64,000 nucleotides of DNA from Nocardioides bizhenqiangii (lineage in GTDB: Bacteria > Actinomycetota > Actinomycetes > Propionibacteriales > Nocardioidaceae): positions 2,789,501 through 2,853,500 of the forward strand of contig NZ_CP141059.1 in NCBI RefSeq assembly GCF_034661235.1, in the 5' to 3' direction. Below the pieces are notes generated by a model. The model searched no databases, was not told the DNA's origin, and was given only the letters and a program-made list of their open reading frames with translations. Within the stretch, counting starts at the first letter, position 1, and each line of letters begins with the position of its first letter. The position numbers and the translations under genes were made by a program. This document shows positions 19,112-27,836 of the stretch, one piece after another.

Positions 19112-19151
19112 GCCGTCTTCCCCTCTCAGCTATGGATCGATCAGAACCCTT

Positions 19152-19182
19152 ACCCTCATCCTGAGGGTTATAGTTATGTCAA
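19152..19182 (-). promoter_or_regulatory. Putative ftsZ promoter and operator-like inverted repeat
   Basis: On the minus strand TTGACA (19182-19177) is followed by TAACTATAA and a 7-bp inverted repeat ACCCTCA-GGA-TGAGGGT (19168-19152). TTGACA matches a -35 exactly, but no TANNNT lies at 16-18 nt, so either the repeat covers an atypical -10 or the element is an operator. This A+T-rich island stands out from the surrounding sequence. Confidence 0.45.
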
Positions 19183-19269
19183 CCTCGTGGTGCCCATGAC
19201 ACTAAGGACGACGGCATCCCCTGCTCGGGAGACACGCCGCAACGACGGGTTCGGATCCCAGAAGATGTG

Positions 19270-20016
19270 CTACTTCGCGGCCGGCAGGCTGGGCACGCTG
19301 ACGTCGTACGTCTGCGCCTCCGGCCGGGCGTCGAGCAGGTTGAGGAGCACCACGGCCTTCTCGTCGGACTGCGCCGCGCTCCCCCACCTGACCTCGCGGC
19401 CGTCGCGCAGCTCGAGCAGGATCTCGTCCGCGGTCTCGACCTCGATGTGGTCGACCAGCCGCGCGACTTCGTCGTCCAGGCTGGCGACGACGGCGGCGGC
19501 CTCCTGCAGCGCCAGTCGGTCTGCCTGGGAGCCCAGCTTGACCTGCGGCAGCGACACCGGCGGCTCCTTCGGCATCTGCTCGAACGTGAAGGTGTCACCG
19601 CTCTCGGCGAGGAACGTGAACGAGGACCCCTCGATCACCACCGCGAGCGGGCGCCACTCCTCGATCTCGATCCGGATCTCGTGCGGCCACTGGCGCGAGG
19701 CATCGACGGACTTCACGGCCGTGAGCCTGCCGTCCACCCTGGCCTCGATCTCGTCGAGGTCGACCGTGACCAGGGCCTCGTCGATCGGCAGCTCCGCGGC
19801 GTCCAGCACCTCGGCCTCGGCGAGCTGGGACGTGCCGCTCACCTCGGCGCCCTCGACCGTGAGCCACGACGAGAAGTAGAGCCCGTAGATGGCGAAGCCG
19901 ACGGCACCGAGCACGAGCACGGTGGCGAGGACGGGACGCCAGGCCAGCCACCGCCGTGCCCACTGGCGGCGGGCGAACCGGCGTCGGCTCTGGTCCTGCG
20001 TGGAGCGGTCAGCCAC
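19270..20016 (-). CDS. ftsQ: Cell division protein FtsQ
   Basis: 248 aa. A short Arg-rich cytoplasmic N terminus (RRRFARRQWARRW), one membrane span at about 29-50, then the POTRA domain (WLTVEGAEVSGTSQLAEAEVL) and the FtsQ beta domain. It scaffolds the FtsQ-FtsL-FtsB complex at the septum. The GTG start overlaps the end of murC by 8 nt. A 158-nt gap to ftsZ holds a separate promoter signal. Confidence 0.94.
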   Translation of the reverse strand: MADRSTQDQSRRRFARRQWARRWLAWRPVLATVLVLGAVGFAIYGLYFSSWLTVEGAEVSGTSQLAEAEVLDAAELPIDEALVTVDLDEIEARVDGRLTAVKSVDASRQWPHEIRIEIEEWRPLAVVIEGSSFTFLAESGDTFTFEQMPKEPPVSLPQVKLGSQADRLALQEAAAVVASLDDEVARLVDHIEVETADEILLELRDGREVRWGSAAQSDEKAVVLLNLLDARPEAQTYDVSVPSLPAAK

Positions 20017-21481
20017 CGGCTCGCTCCTGCAGCGCCGCCACCAGCTGCGGCGCCAGCGCCGTCACGTCGCCGGCCCCAAGGGTCAGGACGACGTCACCCG
20101 GACGCACCCGGTCGAGCAGCACCGCGAGCGCCTGACCGCGGTCGGACACGAACGTCACCTGCTCGGCGGCCAGGGGTACGGCGTCCGCCACCACCGCTCC
20201 CGTGACCGACGGGTCGGGCTCCTCCCGGGCGACGTAGACGTCGAGCACGACGACCTCGTCGGCCGCACCGAGCGCGATCCCCATCTCGGCGCCGAGGATC
20301 CGGGTACGGGACACCAGGTGCGGCTGGAAGCACACCAGCAACCGGCCACCGACGCCGCCGGCCACCGACCGCGCGGCCTCGAGGTCACCCCGGATCTCGC
20401 TGGGGTGGTGGGCATAGCTGTCGTAGACGCGCACCTCCCCGCTCACTCCGCCGGCACCGCCGACTCCCCCGACCCGGCCCTTGAGCTCCATCCGGCGGCC
20501 GGTGCCGACGAACGAGCCGAGCCCCTCGGCGAGCCGTCCGGCGTCGTAGCCCAGCTCGACGCCCAGCGCGAAGGCGGCAAGGGCGTCCATCACGTAGTGC
20601 CGGCCCGGGATCTGCAGCGAGATCCGCGCCAGCGCAGGCGTTCCGGCCCGGTCCTCACCGGGCACGACGTCGAACGACGTGACGCCGTCGACGACCTCGA
20701 GACCGACCGCACGCAGTGTGGCGTCGCCGTCGACGCCGACGGTGATGACCCGACGACCGCGACCGCGCAGCCGGTCTGCCAACCGGGCGCCGCCGGGATC
20801 GTCGACGCCGACGACGATCGGCCCTGCCGCGTCGACGCCGTCCGCGAACTCGTCGAACGCCGCCGCGTAGGCCGCCTCGGTGCCCCAGACGTCGAGGTGG
20901 TCCGCCTCGACGTTCAGCACGATCGCGCCGAACGTGTCGTAGACCAGGAAGGCTCCGTCGCTCTCGTCGGCCTCGGCGACGAAGAACGGGCCGGCACCGA
21001 GGTCGGCGTTGCGGCCGGTCGCGGTGAGCACCCCGCCCACGGCGTACGACGGGTCCGCGCCGGCCGCGATCAGCGCCACCGTCAGCAGGGAGGTCGTCGT
21101 GGTCTTGCCGTGGGTGCCGGCGACGGCGAGCACCTGCTGTCCCTCCATCGCGGCCTTGAGGCCTGCCGAGCGCGGGAGCAGGGTCAGCCCGCGGCGCTGC
21201 GCCTCGAGCACCTCCGGGTTGTCGTCGCGCGCGGCCGTGGTCACGACCACGGTGTCGGCGTCGCCGACGTGAGCGGCGTCGTAGCCCAGGTGACACGGGA
21301 CGTCGAGCTCGCGGAGCTGCGCCAGGAACGGGGTGTCGTTGTCGTCGCTGCCGGTGACCGGCACCCCGCGGCGCGCCATCACCCGGGCGATCCCCGACAG
21401 GCCGGCGCCACCGATGCCGACGAAGTGCACCCGGCCGAGCTGCTCAGCGGCCGGGATCTCGCCGGGGACGTCGATCCTCAT
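20009..21481 (-). CDS. murC: UDP-N-acetylmuramate--L-alanine ligase MurC
   Basis: 490 aa. It ligates L-Ala to UDP-MurNAc in the cytoplasm. VHFVGIGGAGLSGIARVM is the UDP-binding Rossmann start; AVAGTHGKTTTTSLL is the ATP-binding P-loop; EADESDGAFL, NVEADHLD and the C-terminal YDSYAHHPSEI are the other Mur-ligase landmarks. A Gly/Val-rich insert (GRVGGVGGAGGVSGEV, about residues 340-355) precedes the last box and is unusual. The gene begins 10 nt after murG. Confidence 0.98.
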   Translation of the reverse strand: MRIDVPGEIPAAEQLGRVHFVGIGGAGLSGIARVMARRGVPVTGSDDNDTPFLAQLRELDVPCHLGYDAAHVGDADTVVVTTAARDDNPEVLEAQRRGLTLLPRSAGLKAAMEGQQVLAVAGTHGKTTTTSLLTVALIAAGADPSYAVGGVLTATGRNADLGAGPFFVAEADESDGAFLVYDTFGAIVLNVEADHLDVWGTEAAYAAAFDEFADGVDAAGPIVVGVDDPGGARLADRLRGRGRRVITVGVDGDATLRAVGLEVVDGVTSFDVVPGEDRAGTPALARISLQIPGRHYVMDALAAFALGVELGYDAGRLAEGLGSFVGTGRRMELKGRVGGVGGAGGVSGEVRVYDSYAHHPSEIRGDLEAARSVAGGVGGRLLVCFQPHLVSRTRILGAEMGIALGAADEVVVLDVYVAREEPDPSVTGAVVADAVPLAAEQVTFVSDRGQALAVLLDRVRPGDVVLTLGAGDVTALAPQLVAALQERAGG

Positions 21482-21491
21482 TGCTGCGCCC

Positions 21492-22580
21492 TCATCCGGA
21501 CGCCGTCTCGCTGACGATCAGGGCCAGCCGGTCGTCGGCGTCGGCCGGCACCAGGCCGGACGCCGCCGCTCCCATCGCGGCCAGCCGGTCGGGGTCACCG
21601 AGCAGCCCTGGGATGCTGTCGGCGACGTAGTCCGCGGTGAACCTCGCCTCCTCGACCACGACCGCCCCTCCCGCGTCGGCCACCGAGCGCGCGTTGAGCA
21701 GCTGCTCGCCGTTGCCGTGCGCGAGCGGCACGAAGACGGCCGGGACGCCGGTCGCGGCGGCCTCCACCACGCTCGACGCACCGCCGCGGCACACCATGAG
21801 GTCGGCGGCGGCCAGGGCGTAGTCCATCCGCTCCACGAACGGCAGCACGAGGTACGGCGTCCCGGTGTCGGCGGGTTCGACCCACTCCGGGTCCTCCTTG
21901 CCGCGGGCGCCGATGACGTGGAGCACCTGCACACCGCTGGCGCCGAGCGCGGCCGACGCCCTCGTGACCGCGCGGTTCAGCTTCCACGCGCCGAGCGAGC
22001 CGCCGGTCACGACCAAGGTGGGCAGGTCGGGGTCGAGCCCGAAGAACGCTCTGGCCTCCGCGCGCAGCGCGGGACGGTCGAGCTGCGAGATCATCCGGCG
22101 CAGGGGCAGACCGACGTACTCGGCGTTCTTCAGCGGGGTGTCCGGGAAGCTGACGGCGACCCGCTGCGCGATCCGCGCGCCGACCTTGTTGGCGATGCCC
22201 GGCAGCGCGTTCTGCTCGTGGATCACCAGCGGCAGCTTGCGGCGGCGGGCGGCGAGGTAGGCCGGCATGGAGACGTAGCCGCCGTAGCCGACGATGACGT
22301 CCGGCCGCACGCGGTCGATCACCTCGTGGGTCGCCTTGACCGCGCCGCGCAGCCGGGACGGCACCATGGCCAGGTCCTTGTTGGGGCGTCGCGGCAGCGG
22401 GACCGGCGGGATCAGCTCCAGCGGGTAACCGGCCGCCGGCACCACGGTGTTCTCGAGGCCGCGGGGCGTCCCGAGGCAGGTGATCTCGGTCGCCGGGTCG
22501 AGTCGCACCAGGGCGTCGGCCGTGGCGAGCAACGGGGAGGTGTGGCCGGCGGTGCCCCCACCGGCGAGCAGGACCTTCAT
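21492..22580 (-). CDS. murG: UDP-GlcNAc:lipid I transferase MurG
   Basis: 362 aa, GT28 glycosyltransferase that adds GlcNAc to lipid I on the inner membrane face to make lipid II. The G-loops KVLLAGGGTAGHTSPLLA and VTGGSLGAWKLN, HEQNALPGIANK, and the donor site CRGGASSVVEAAATGVPAVFVPL are all present. The ATG at 22580 begins exactly at the first beta strand; the longer open frame upstream is a shadow of ftsW. The gap to the ftsW stop is 11 nt, with no strong ribosome-binding site. Confidence 0.98.
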   Translation of the reverse strand: MKVLLAGGGTAGHTSPLLATADALVRLDPATEITCLGTPRGLENTVVPAAGYPLELIPPVPLPRRPNKDLAMVPSRLRGAVKATHEVIDRVRPDVIVGYGGYVSMPAYLAARRRKLPLVIHEQNALPGIANKVGARIAQRVAVSFPDTPLKNAEYVGLPLRRMISQLDRPALRAEARAFFGLDPDLPTLVVTGGSLGAWKLNRAVTRASAALGASGVQVLHVIGARGKEDPEWVEPADTGTPYLVLPFVERMDYALAAADLMVCRGGASSVVEAAATGVPAVFVPLAHGNGEQLLNARSVADAGGAVVVEEARFTADYVADSIPGLLGDPDRLAAMGAAASGLVPADADDRLALIVSETASG

Positions 22581-22591
22581 CAGCAGCGAGG

Positions 22592-23764
22592 CTATCGACG
22601 GGCCGACAGCCCGGTCGCACGGGCCCGGCGGCGCTGGGCGAGCGCCCGGGCGGCCGCGGGCTCGCGCCGAGCGAACCCGACCACCAGGCCGAGTGCGATC
22701 AAGGTCGGCAGCAGGCTCGAGCCGCCGTAGGAGACCAGCGGCAGCGGGATGCCGATGACCGGCAGCAGCGCCAGCACCATGCCGACGTTGATCATCATCT
22801 GGCCGAGGAGCCAGATCACGATGCCGAAGCTGCAGTAGCGGACGAACGGGTCCGTGGTCTGCCGGGCGACGCGCAGCGTCGCGTAGGCGATGGCGAGGAA
22901 GAGCCCGATCACGAGGAGGGTGCCGACCAGACCGAGCTCCTCGCCCAGCACCGCGAAGATGAAGTCGGTGTGGGCCTCCGGCAGGGTGCCCCACTTCTGC
23001 CGGCTCGCCCCGATGCCCTCACCGAAGATGCCGCCCGTCGCCATCGCGTAGAGGCCGTGGGCGGGCTGCCAGCCGGTGCCGTGGTAGTCCTTGAACGGAT
23101 CGACGAACGTCGTGATCCGGTCGAGGCGCTCCGGTGACGTCGCAGCCAGACCGAGGGCGAGCACGCTGACCACGCTGAGGCACATCACGAAGAGCCGGGC
23201 AGGCGCACCGACCACCCAGAGCATGCCGACCAGGATCGCGAAGAACACCAGCGCGGTGCCGAGGTCGTGCCCGACGACCACCAGTCCGGTCGCGAGCAGC
23301 ATGCCCGGGACCACCGGAACCATCATCTGGTGCAGGTTGCCGAGACGGCGGTCCTTGTTGGCGTAGATGTGGGCGGCCCAGATGATGATGGCGAGCTTCG
23401 CGATCTCCGACGGCTGGATCTGGATCGGCCCCAGCGCCAGCCAGTTCTTGTTGCCGTAGACCTCGATGCCGAACCGCGCCGTCGCGAGAAGAAGGACCAG
23501 CGACACCGAGAACGCCGGGTAGGCCAGGCTGCGGACCCACTTGTGGGAGACCCGGGACGCGAGCCACGCGAGCGGCACGCCGATCGCGACCCACATCAGC
23601 TGCCGCTTGACGATCGCGTAGGAGTCGCCGTACTTCTCGTACGCCTCGACGCTGGACGAGCTCAGCACCATCAGCAGGCCGATGGTGAGCAGCAGCGCGA
23701 TCGAGCCGAGCAGGAGGTAGTAGTTGGTGAGCGGGCGCGCCATCGCGTCGCGGACGGCCGTCAA
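22592..23764 (-). CDS. ftsW: Lipid II polymerase FtsW (SEDS family)
   Basis: 390 aa from the only canonical in-frame start upstream of the first helix, a TTG. About ten membrane spans. SEDS landmarks are GPIQIQPSEIAKLAIIIW, GHDLGTALVF, ASRQKWGTLPEAHTDFIFAVLGEE cut by short loops, and the C-terminal PLPLVSYGGSSLL. FtsW polymerises glycan with FtsI at the septum. The frame stays open for about 110 nt above the TTG with no ATG/GTG, and GGGGAGG stands 5 nt before an ATC at 23839; see findings. ATG 23743 is a shorter alternative. Confidence 0.95.
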   Translation of the reverse strand: MTAVRDAMARPLTNYYLLLGSIALLLTIGLLMVLSSSSVEAYEKYGDSYAIVKRQLMWVAIGVPLAWLASRVSHKWVRSLAYPAFSVSLVLLLATARFGIEVYGNKNWLALGPIQIQPSEIAKLAIIIWAAHIYANKDRRLGNLHQMMVPVVPGMLLATGLVVVGHDLGTALVFFAILVGMLWVVGAPARLFVMCLSVVSVLALGLAATSPERLDRITTFVDPFKDYHGTGWQPAHGLYAMATGGIFGEGIGASRQKWGTLPEAHTDFIFAVLGEELGLVGTLLVIGLFLAIAYATLRVARQTTDPFVRYCSFGIVIWLLGQMMINVGMVLALLPVIGIPLPLVSYGGSSLLPTLIALGLVVGFARREPAAARALAQRRRARATGLSARR

Positions 23765-23876
23765 CCACGTGGTGCCGCGGCCGTTCCGGAGGAACGCCGG
23801 ACGAGAGCGCTCGCGGGAGTCGGGGATCGCGGCGGTGATGGCGGCCTCCCCTCTGTCCGGCTGGGTCTCGTGCGGC

Positions 23877-25361
23877 TTAGCCCAAGGTGTCGTGCTCGGC
23901 GATCGCCGCTCGGACCGCTGCTGCGAAGGCGTCGCCCCGTGCGGCGTAGTCGGAGAACTGGTCCATCGAGGCGCACCCGGGCGCCAGAAGCACCGTGTCC
24001 CCGGGTCGGGCAGCCGCAGCCGCCGCCCCGACGACGCGTCGCATCAGGTCAGCCCCGTCTACCGGGCCAGTCTCTCCGGCGGTCACCTCGATCACCGGGA
24101 CATCTGGCGCGTGTCGCGCGAGCGCCTCCGCGATCACCGCGCGGTCCCTTCCGATGAGGACGACGCTCCGCAGCCGGCGGCCGACCTGCCGCACCAGCTC
24201 GTCGAAGGTCGCGCCCTTGGCCAGGCCGCCCGCCACCCAGACCACGGGGTCGTAGGCCGCCAGTGACGACTGTGCGGCGTGCGGGTTGGTGGCCTTGGAG
24301 TCGTCGACCCAGGTGATGCCCGCGTGCTCGGCGACCACGGCGATCCGGTGCCCGTCGGGACGGAACGCCCGCAGGCCGTCCCGTACGGCGGCCTGACCGA
24401 TGCCGTGCGCCCTGGCCAGCGCGGCGGCGGCGAGAGCGTTGGCGACGAAGTGCGGGGCGGGTGAGGCGAGGTCGGCGATCGCGCACAGCTCGGCCGCGCT
24501 GCTCTGCCGCTCGTCGACGAAGGCCCGGTCCACGAGGAGGTCCTCGACGACGCCCACCATGCCCACCGAGGGGATGCCGAGGGTGAAGCCGATCGCCCGC
24601 GCTCCCTCGACGACGTCGGCCTCGCGAACCAGGCGCTCGGTGGTCGGGTCCGCGACGTTGTAGACGCAGGCCCGCGCGACACCCTGGTAGATCCGCCCCT
24701 TGTCGCGCGCGTAGTCGTCCATCCCCGACCCGCCGGAGTACCAGTCGAGGTGGTCCTCCGCGACGTTGAGCACCGCAGCCGACTCGGCCGCCATCGTCGA
24801 GACGTAGTGGAGCTGGAAGCTCGACAGCTCCACCGCGATCACGTCGTACGGCTCGGGATCCATGACCGCCTCGGTGAGCGGCAGGCCGACGTTGCCGGCC
24901 GCGACGCTGCGCAGGCCCGCCGCGCGGAGGATCGAGTCGAGCATCTGCACGGTCGTGGTCTTGCCGTTGGTGCCCGTGACGCAGAGCCAGGGCGCCGGGC
25001 GCTCGGGGTCGCGGAGCCGCCAGGCGAGCTCAACCTCTCCCCAGACCGGCACTCCGCGTTCGGCCGCCTGCACCAGCAGCGGTGCGTCCGGGCGGAAGCC
25101 CGGCGAGACCACGACCAGGTCGACGTCGTCGGGGAGCGCGGTGGCGGCGCCCTCGCCGACCCGGAACCGGGCACCGAGCGCCTCCAGGAGCTCGGCCCGC
25201 GGCTGCAGCCTCGGGCCGACGGCGTCGGCCACCGCGGTGACGTCGGCGTCGAGGTGCAGCAGGTTGTCCACCGCGGCCGCCCCGCTCGCGCCGAAGCCGG
25301 CGACGACCGCCCGCACGCCGCGCCAGGAGTCCTTGCGGCCGAGACCGTCGACGTCCGTCAC
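23877..25361 (-). CDS. murD: UDP-MurNAc-L-Ala--D-Glu ligase MurD
   Basis: 494 aa. It adds D-Glu to UDP-MurNAc-L-Ala. [18 protein letters not shown] is the nucleotide-binding start, [18 protein letters not shown] the P-loop, [21 protein letters not shown] and [13 protein letters not shown] the further ligase motifs. The GTG overlaps the mraY stop as GTGA; earlier sequence in the frame is shadow of mraY. It ends 112 nt before the ftsW TTG, longer than other gaps in this operon, which supports a longer FtsW N terminus. Confidence 0.97.
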   Translation of the reverse strand: MTDVDGLGRKDSWRGVRAVVAGFGASGAAAVDNLLHLDADVTAVADAVGPRLQPRAELLEALGARFRVGEGAATALPDDVDLVVVSPGFRPDAPLLVQAAERGVPVWGEVELAWRLRDPERPAPWLCVTGTNGKTTTVQMLDSILRAAGLRSVAAGNVGLPLTEAVMDPEPYDVIAVELSSFQLHYVSTMAAESAAVLNVAEDHLDWYSGGSGMDDYARDKGRIYQGVARACVYNVADPTTERLVREADVVEGARAIGFTLGIPSVGMVGVVEDLLVDRAFVDERQSSAAELCAIADLASPAPHFVANALAAAALARAHGIGQAAVRDGLRAFRPDGHRIAVVAEHAGITWVDDSKATNPHAAQSSLAAYDPVVWVAGGLAKGATFDELVRQVGRRLRSVVLIGRDRAVIAEALARHAPDVPVIEVTAGETGPVDGADLMRRVVGAAAAAARPGDTVLLAPGCASMDQFSDYAARGDAFAAAVRAAIAEHDTLG

Positions 25362-26443
25362 AACCGGGCCACCCACTCGGCGTAGAACACGCCCAGGCCG
25401 GTGGCGACGAAGAGCCCGGTGATGATCCAGAACCGGATCACGATTGTCACCTGCTCCCAGCCGAGCAGCTCGAAGTGGTGCTGGAGCGGTGCCATCCGGA
25501 ACACCCGCTTGCCCACACCGGTGAACCGCTTGGTCGCCTTGAACCAGCTGACCTGGAGCATCACCGAGGCCGTGATGAGCACGAACAACCCGCCGAGGAT
25601 CACCAGCAGCAACTCCGTGCGGGTGAGGATCGCGAAGCCCGCCAGCCCGCCGCCGAGGGAGAGCGACCCGGTGTCGCCCATGAAGATCTTCGCCGGCGAG
25701 GCGTTCCACCACAGGAAGCCGAAGCAGGCCCCGGTGATCGCGGCGGCGATGATGGCGAGGTCGAGCGGATCTCGGACGTTGTAGCAGCTGGCGCCCGCGG
25801 CGTCCTCGCAGGACTGGTTGTTCTGCCAGATGTTCACGAGCGTGTAGGCGCCGAAGACCATCACGCTCGCGCCGGCGGCGAGGCCGTCGAGGCCGTCGGT
25901 GAGGTTGACCGCGTTGCTGAAGCCGGTGACGAGCAGCCAGACCAGCAGCAGGGCGAGCACCATCGGCAGCGCCAGCCACTCGATCTCACGCAGGAACGAC
26001 ACCTTCTCGGACGCCGGCGGCCGGCCGTTCTCGTCCTCGAGCCACGGCGCCAGGGCGAGGACCCCGAAGACCAGGGCGATCACGGTCTGGCCGACCATCT
26101 TGGCCTTGCTGCGCAGGCCGAGGCTGCGCTGCTTGGAGATCTTGATGAAGTCGTCGAGGAAGCCGACCAGGCCCATCCCGACGAACAGGAAGAGCAGCAG
26201 CAGCGCCGAGGCGCTGGGCGCGTCGGCCGTGAGCACCTTGGCGAGGCCGTAGCCCAGGACCACCGAGGCGATGATCACGACGCCACCCATCGTGGGCGTG
26301 CCGCGCTTGGTGTGGTGGCTGGTCGGGCCGTCGTCGCGGATCTCCTGGCCGTAGCCCCACTTGGTGAACAGGCGGATCGCGACCCGGGTGCCGAGCAGCG
26401 AGATCATCAGCGAGATGCCCCCACCGAGCAGGATCGCTAGCAC
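25358..26443 (-). CDS. mraY: Phospho-MurNAc-pentapeptide transferase MraY
   Basis: 361 aa, GTG start with AGAGGA 7 nt upstream. Ten membrane spans. It transfers phospho-MurNAc-pentapeptide to undecaprenyl phosphate, giving lipid I. Catalytic landmarks are GTPTMGG after [22 protein letters not shown] with the Asp pair, [24 protein letters not shown] and [11 protein letters not shown]. The order murF-mraY-murD-ftsW is standard. Confidence 0.98.
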   Translation of the reverse strand: MLAILLGGGISLMISLLGTRVAIRLFTKWGYGQEIRDDGPTSHHTKRGTPTMGGVVIIASVVLGYGLAKVLTADAPSASALLLLFLFVGMGLVGFLDDFIKISKQRSLGLRSKAKMVGQTVIALVFGVLALAPWLEDENGRPPASEKVSFLREIEWLALPMVLALLLVWLLVTGFSNAVNLTDGLDGLAAGASVMVFGAYTLVNIWQNNQSCEDAAGASCYNVRDPLDLAIIAAAITGACFGFLWWNASPAKIFMGDTGSLSLGGGLAGFAILTRTELLLVILGGLFVLITASVMLQVSWFKATKRFTGVGKRVFRMAPLQHHFELLGWEQVTIVIRFWIITGLFVATGLGVFYAEWVARL

Positions 26444-26471
26444 GCCGGTGTCCTCTCACACGCTGTCGTTG

Positions 26472-27836
26472 TCATCCCGGGTCACCCAGCAACTTCTCGG
26501 CGACCCATTCGAGCGCCACCCCACGGGACGCCTTGACGAGGACGACGTCCTCCGGACCGGCATTCTGCCGCACCCAGGCGAGGGCCTCGTCGCGCCCCTC
26601 GGTCCTGATCACGACCGGACCGTCGGCGGCGGTGATCGCCTCCGCGATCGGTGCGGCGGGATCGCCGACCACGACGACGACGTCGACCCCGAGCCGGGCG
26701 GCGTCGGTGCCGACGGACCGGTGTCCCGCCTCGTGCTCGGCGCCGAGCTCCATCATCTGTCCGAGGACGGCGACGGTACGGCGCCCGCGCGCCCGTCCGA
26801 TCGCGACCAGGGCCTCCAGTGCGGCGCGCATGGAGTCGGGGTTGGCGTTGTAGGCGTCGTTGACGACGACCATCCCGTCGGACCGCTCCTCCACCTCCAT
26901 CCGCCACCGCGACGCAGGGGCGATCTCGGACAGCGCTCCGGCGACGTCGGCGAGCGGGAACCCGGCGGCGAGGGCCATGGCGGCCGCGGCGGCCGCGTTC
27001 TGCGCCTGGTGCGCGCCCGACTGGAGCAGCTGGACCGGGTGCGCCTCGTCGTGGTGGGCGAGGGTGAACCCCGGGCGACCCAGCGCGTCGAGCTCCACGG
27101 CGTCGTACCGGAGCGAGCCGCCGCGGCCGAACGTCACCACCGGCGCCCGGGTCCGCGACGCCATCGCCGCCACGAGCGGGTCGTCGGCGTTGAGCACCGC
27201 CGCGCCGTCGGCCGGCAACGCCTCGACGATCTCCCCCTTCGCCAGCGCGATCTGCTCGCGACCGCCGAACTCACCGACGTGCGCAGTGCCGACGTTGAGC
27301 ACCGCGGCGATCCGCGGGGGTGCGATCTCGCACAGGTAGCGGATGTGCCCGACTCCCCGCGCGCCCATCTCGACGACCAGGTAGTCGGTCGCTGCGCCGG
27401 CGCGCAGGACGGTGAGCGGCACACCGATCTCGTTGTTGCCGTTGCCCTCGGTGGCGGCGACCCGGTCGCCGCCGGCGAGGAGCTCGAGCACACCGGCCAG
27501 GTAGTCCTTGGTGCCGGTCTTGCCCTGCGACCCCGTCAGCGCCAGCACCGTCGCGGGCGTCCGGGCCACGACGTGCCGGGCGAGCCGGCCCAGCGCCACC
27601 ACCGGGTCGGCGACCACCACCGTAGGGGCTCCGGTCGGCCGGCTGCCGAGCACGGCGTGCGCGCCGCCGGCGTACTCGTGCCCGTCGACGCGCTCGCCGA
27701 CGATCGCGACGAAGAGCCCGCCGGGGACGGGCGAGCGGCTGTCGACGTACGCGGTGCCGGTCACTGCCAGCGCCGGGTCGCCGTGCACCTCGCCGCCGAC
27801 GACGGCGGCGATCTCGTCGAGCCGCATCGGGATCAT
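26472..27836 (-). CDS. murF: UDP-MurNAc-tripeptide--D-Ala-D-Ala ligase MurF
   Basis: 454 aa. It completes the pentapeptide with D-Ala-D-Ala. The P-loop reads ALTGSQGKTGTKDYL, and EGNGNNEIGVP, NVGTAHVGEFG, VVNDAYNANPDSMRAAL are the family boxes. The second Thr of the usual GKTTTK is Gly here (GKTGTK), seen in other actinobacterial MurF. ATG at 27836 overlaps the murE stop as ATGA; an in-frame ATG three codons in (MRLDEIA) is also possible. Confidence 0.97.
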   Translation of the reverse strand: MIPMRLDEIAAVVGGEVHGDPALAVTGTAYVDSRSPVPGGLFVAIVGERVDGHEYAGGAHAVLGSRPTGAPTVVVADPVVALGRLARHVVARTPATVLALTGSQGKTGTKDYLAGVLELLAGGDRVAATEGNGNNEIGVPLTVLRAGAATDYLVVEMGARGVGHIRYLCEIAPPRIAAVLNVGTAHVGEFGGREQIALAKGEIVEALPADGAAVLNADDPLVAAMASRTRAPVVTFGRGGSLRYDAVELDALGRPGFTLAHHDEAHPVQLLQSGAHQAQNAAAAAAMALAAGFPLADVAGALSEIAPASRWRMEVEERSDGMVVVNDAYNANPDSMRAALEALVAIGRARGRRTVAVLGQMMELGAEHEAGHRSVGTDAARLGVDVVVVVGDPAAPIAEAITAADGPVVIRTEGRDEALAWVRQNAGPEDVVLVKASRGVALEWVAEKLLGDPG

